From the NCBI GenBank assembly GCA_902766845.1, contig CACXFD010000017.1:1-6658 (forward strand): 6,658 bases of DNA, given 5' to 3'. Shown here piece after piece: positions 5,163 to 6,658 of this stretch. Every line of letters begins with the position of its first letter. The first letter of the stretch is position 1. Source of the DNA: an uncultured Lachnospiraceae bacterium. Its GTDB lineage: Bacteria; Bacillota; Clostridia; Lachnospirales; Lachnospiraceae. Both the position numbers and the translations under genes were made by a program. The notes under the pieces were generated by a model. It had not been told where the DNA came from and made no database searches. It saw only the letters and a program-made list of their open reading frames with translations.

Positions 5163-6658
5163 AGGACCGAACGGAACCGAAGGATTTCGGGAAAGCCCCG
5201 CTGCGGGTCTTTCTGTCCTATTTCCGGCCGCACGCCCGGCTGTTCGTGCTCGACATGCTCTGCGCGGTCGGCGTGGCTGTGATCGATCTGGCCGTGCCGT
5301 ACGCCTCGCGCCGGGCCATGCAGACGCTGCTGCCCGGGAAGCTGTTCACGGCGTTCTTCGCGGTCATCGGCCTGATGCTGACCGCTTACGTGATCAAGGC
5401 CGTGTTCAACTACGTGATCACGGTGCTGGGCCACGGCGTCGGCGTGCTCGTGGAAGCCGATATGCGGCGGGACGTGTTCTCGCACATCCAGTCGCTCTCG
5501 TTCAGCTTTTTTGACCATAACCGGACCGGCGTGCTGATGAGCCGGGTCACCAACGACCTGTTCGACATCACCGAGCTCGCTCACCACGGGCCCGAGAACA
5601 TCGTGATCTGCACGCTGACCATCGCGGGCGCGATGATCCTGATGTTCACGATCCGCTGGGAGCTGGCCCTGGTCCTGCTCGTGATCATGCCGTTCTGCAT
5701 CTGGTTCACGATGCACGAGCGCGTGAAGATGAAGCGGACCAGCATCGAGGTCCGCAAAAAGACCGCGGAGATCAACGCGGTCATCGAGAGCGGCATCAGC
5801 GGCGTGCGCACGGCCAAGGCCTTCGCGAACGAAGCCGAAGAGCTGGATAAGTTCGAACGCGGCAATTCGGTGTTCAAGACCGCAAAGAAAGACTATTACA
5901 AGTCGATGGGCCTGTTCACGGCCGGCATGGAGTTCTCGACCGGCGTCATGCAGCTGGCCGTCATCGGCGTCGGCGGCTATCTGATCATGAAGGGCCGCAT
6001 GGACTACATCGACCTCGTGACGTTCACGCTGTACGTGTCGGCCTTCATTTCGCCGCTGCGCAAGCTCGCGATGTTCATGGAGCAGTTCACGACCGGCAGC
6101 GCCGGCTTCATGCGCTTCCTCGAGATCATGCGCACCGAGCCCGAGATCCGGGATGCGGACGACGCGCGGACGCTGACCGATGTGCGCGGGGAGATCCGCT
6201 ACGAGGACGTAAGCTTCTCCTACGGGGACGAGGGTCCCGAGGTGCTGTCCCACATCGATCTTACGATCCGGCCCGGCGAGAGCTTCGCGCTCGTGGGGTC
6301 TTCGGGCGGCGGAAAGACCACGCTCTGCCACCTGCTCCCGCGGTTCTATGACGTGACCGAAGGGCGCGTGACCGTGGACGGGCAGGACGTGCGGACCGTG
6401 ACGCAGGAGAGCCTGCGGCGGGCCATCGGCATCATCCAGCAGGACGTCTTCATGTTTGCCGGGACCATCCGCGAGAACATCCGCTACGGCCGGCCAGGCG
6501 CCACGGACGAAGAGGTGGAAGAGGCCGCGAAGCGCGCCGAGATCCACGAAGAGATCCTGGCCATGCCGGACGGGTACGATACCTACATCGGCGAGCGCGG
6601 CGTCATGCTCTCGGGCGGTCAGAAGCAGCGCGTGTCGATCGCGCGGGTCTTCCTGAAG
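5159..6658 (+). CDS. ABC transporter, ATP-binding/permease half-transporter (MsbA/BmrA-like), 3' end outside window
   Basis: The frame is open from GTG 5159 to the right edge (500 codons); relatives are about 570-620 residues, so roughly the last 80-120 are missing. The membrane domain has hydrophobic segments at about 27-48, 62-90, 146-165, 167-184, 260-277 and 284-300, consistent with a six-helix type IV exporter core. FSFFDHNRTGVLMSRVTND (115-133) is the typical cytoplasmic coupling-helix region. The nucleotide-binding domain starts near 344: A-loop Tyr355, Walker A GSSGGGKTT (380-388), Q-loop Q428 in IIQQDVFMF, and signature LSGGQ (484-488). Walker B and the H-loop lie beyond the edge. 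It should act as a homo- or heterodimer exporting a lipid, drug or peptide; the substrate is unknown. The 4-nt GTGA overlap couples it to the ThrE-type genes, so all three may share one transcript. Confidence 0.93.
   Translation, partial: MKDRTEPKDFGKAPLRVFLSYFRPHARLFVLDMLCAVGVAVIDLAVPYASRRAMQTLLPGKLFTAFFAVIGLMLTAYVIKAVFNYVITVLGHGVGVLVEADMRRDVFSHIQSLSFSFFDHNRTGVLMSRVTNDLFDITELAHHGPENIVICTLTIAGAMILMFTIRWELALVLLVIMPFCIWFTMHERVKMKRTSIEVRKKTAEINAVIESGISGVRTAKAFANEAEELDKFERGNSVFKTAKKDYYKSMGLFTAGMEFSTGVMQLAVIGVGGYLIMKGRMDYIDLVTFTLYVSAFISPLRKLAMFMEQFTTGSAGFMRFLEIMRTEPEIRDADDARTLTDVRGEIRYEDVSFSYGDEGPEVLSHIDLTIRPGESFALVGSSGGGKTTLCHLLPRFYDVTEGRVTVDGQDVRTVTQESLRRAIGIIQQDVFMFAGTIRENIRYGRPGATDEEVEEAAKRAEIHEEILAMPDGYDTYIGERGVMLSGGQKQRVSIARVFLK

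Noticed and set aside
5108..6547. Antisense open frame of 479 codons opposite the ABC exporter
   Set aside because: The + strand has Walker A, Q-loop and LSGGQ motifs in the right order; the antisense translation is His/Asp/Arg-rich with no domain.

Overview
The window is GC-rich (about 60-65% by eye) and dense with genes, all on the + strand. It has short intergenic gaps, AGGAG-type ribosome binding sites and stop/start overlaps. The gene types (a UPF0261/Tm-1-like protein, a ThrE exporter split over two genes, an MsbA/BmrA-like half ABC exporter) and the Shine-Dalgarno sites suggest a high-GC member of the Bacillota, for example an anaerobic gut clostridium. This is inference; nothing in the window fixes the taxon.

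Region 1 (1-3797) looks like the distal part of a carbon-catabolic operon. It starts with the C-terminal end of a UPF0261/Tm-1-like ATP-binding protein (2-355). A 284-nt GC-rich spacer follows, carrying a 41-nt direct repeat and several hairpins. Then come four closely spaced genes: a class II (zinc) aldolase/adducin-family protein (640-1254), a zinc-dependent medium-chain dehydrogenase (1298-2332), a TIM-barrel sugar isomerase/epimerase-like protein (2360-3220) and a single-domain cupin (3240-3740). A strong intrinsic terminator (3764-3797) closes the unit. Oxidation, isomerisation and retro-aldol cleavage or decarboxylation of a sugar, polyol or sugar acid would fit. The substrate cannot be read from the sequence, and no kinase, transporter or regulator lies in the window.

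Region 2 (3798-6658) is a separate unit. An extended -10 promoter candidate (3821-3829) is followed by a leader of about 100 nt with two mutually exclusive GC-rich hairpins. After it come the two halves of a ThrE-type threonine/serine (or organic acid) exporter (3940-4704 and 4701-5162, ATGA overlap). A half-size ABC exporter starts at a GTG overlapping the previous stop (GTGA, 5159) and runs off the right edge before its Walker B motif.

The genes belong to ordinary, recognisable families and I see no clear new defence or mobile system. The points most worth following are the repeat modules inside the catabolic operon, the unassigned pathway, and the possible competing hairpins ahead of the exporter genes.
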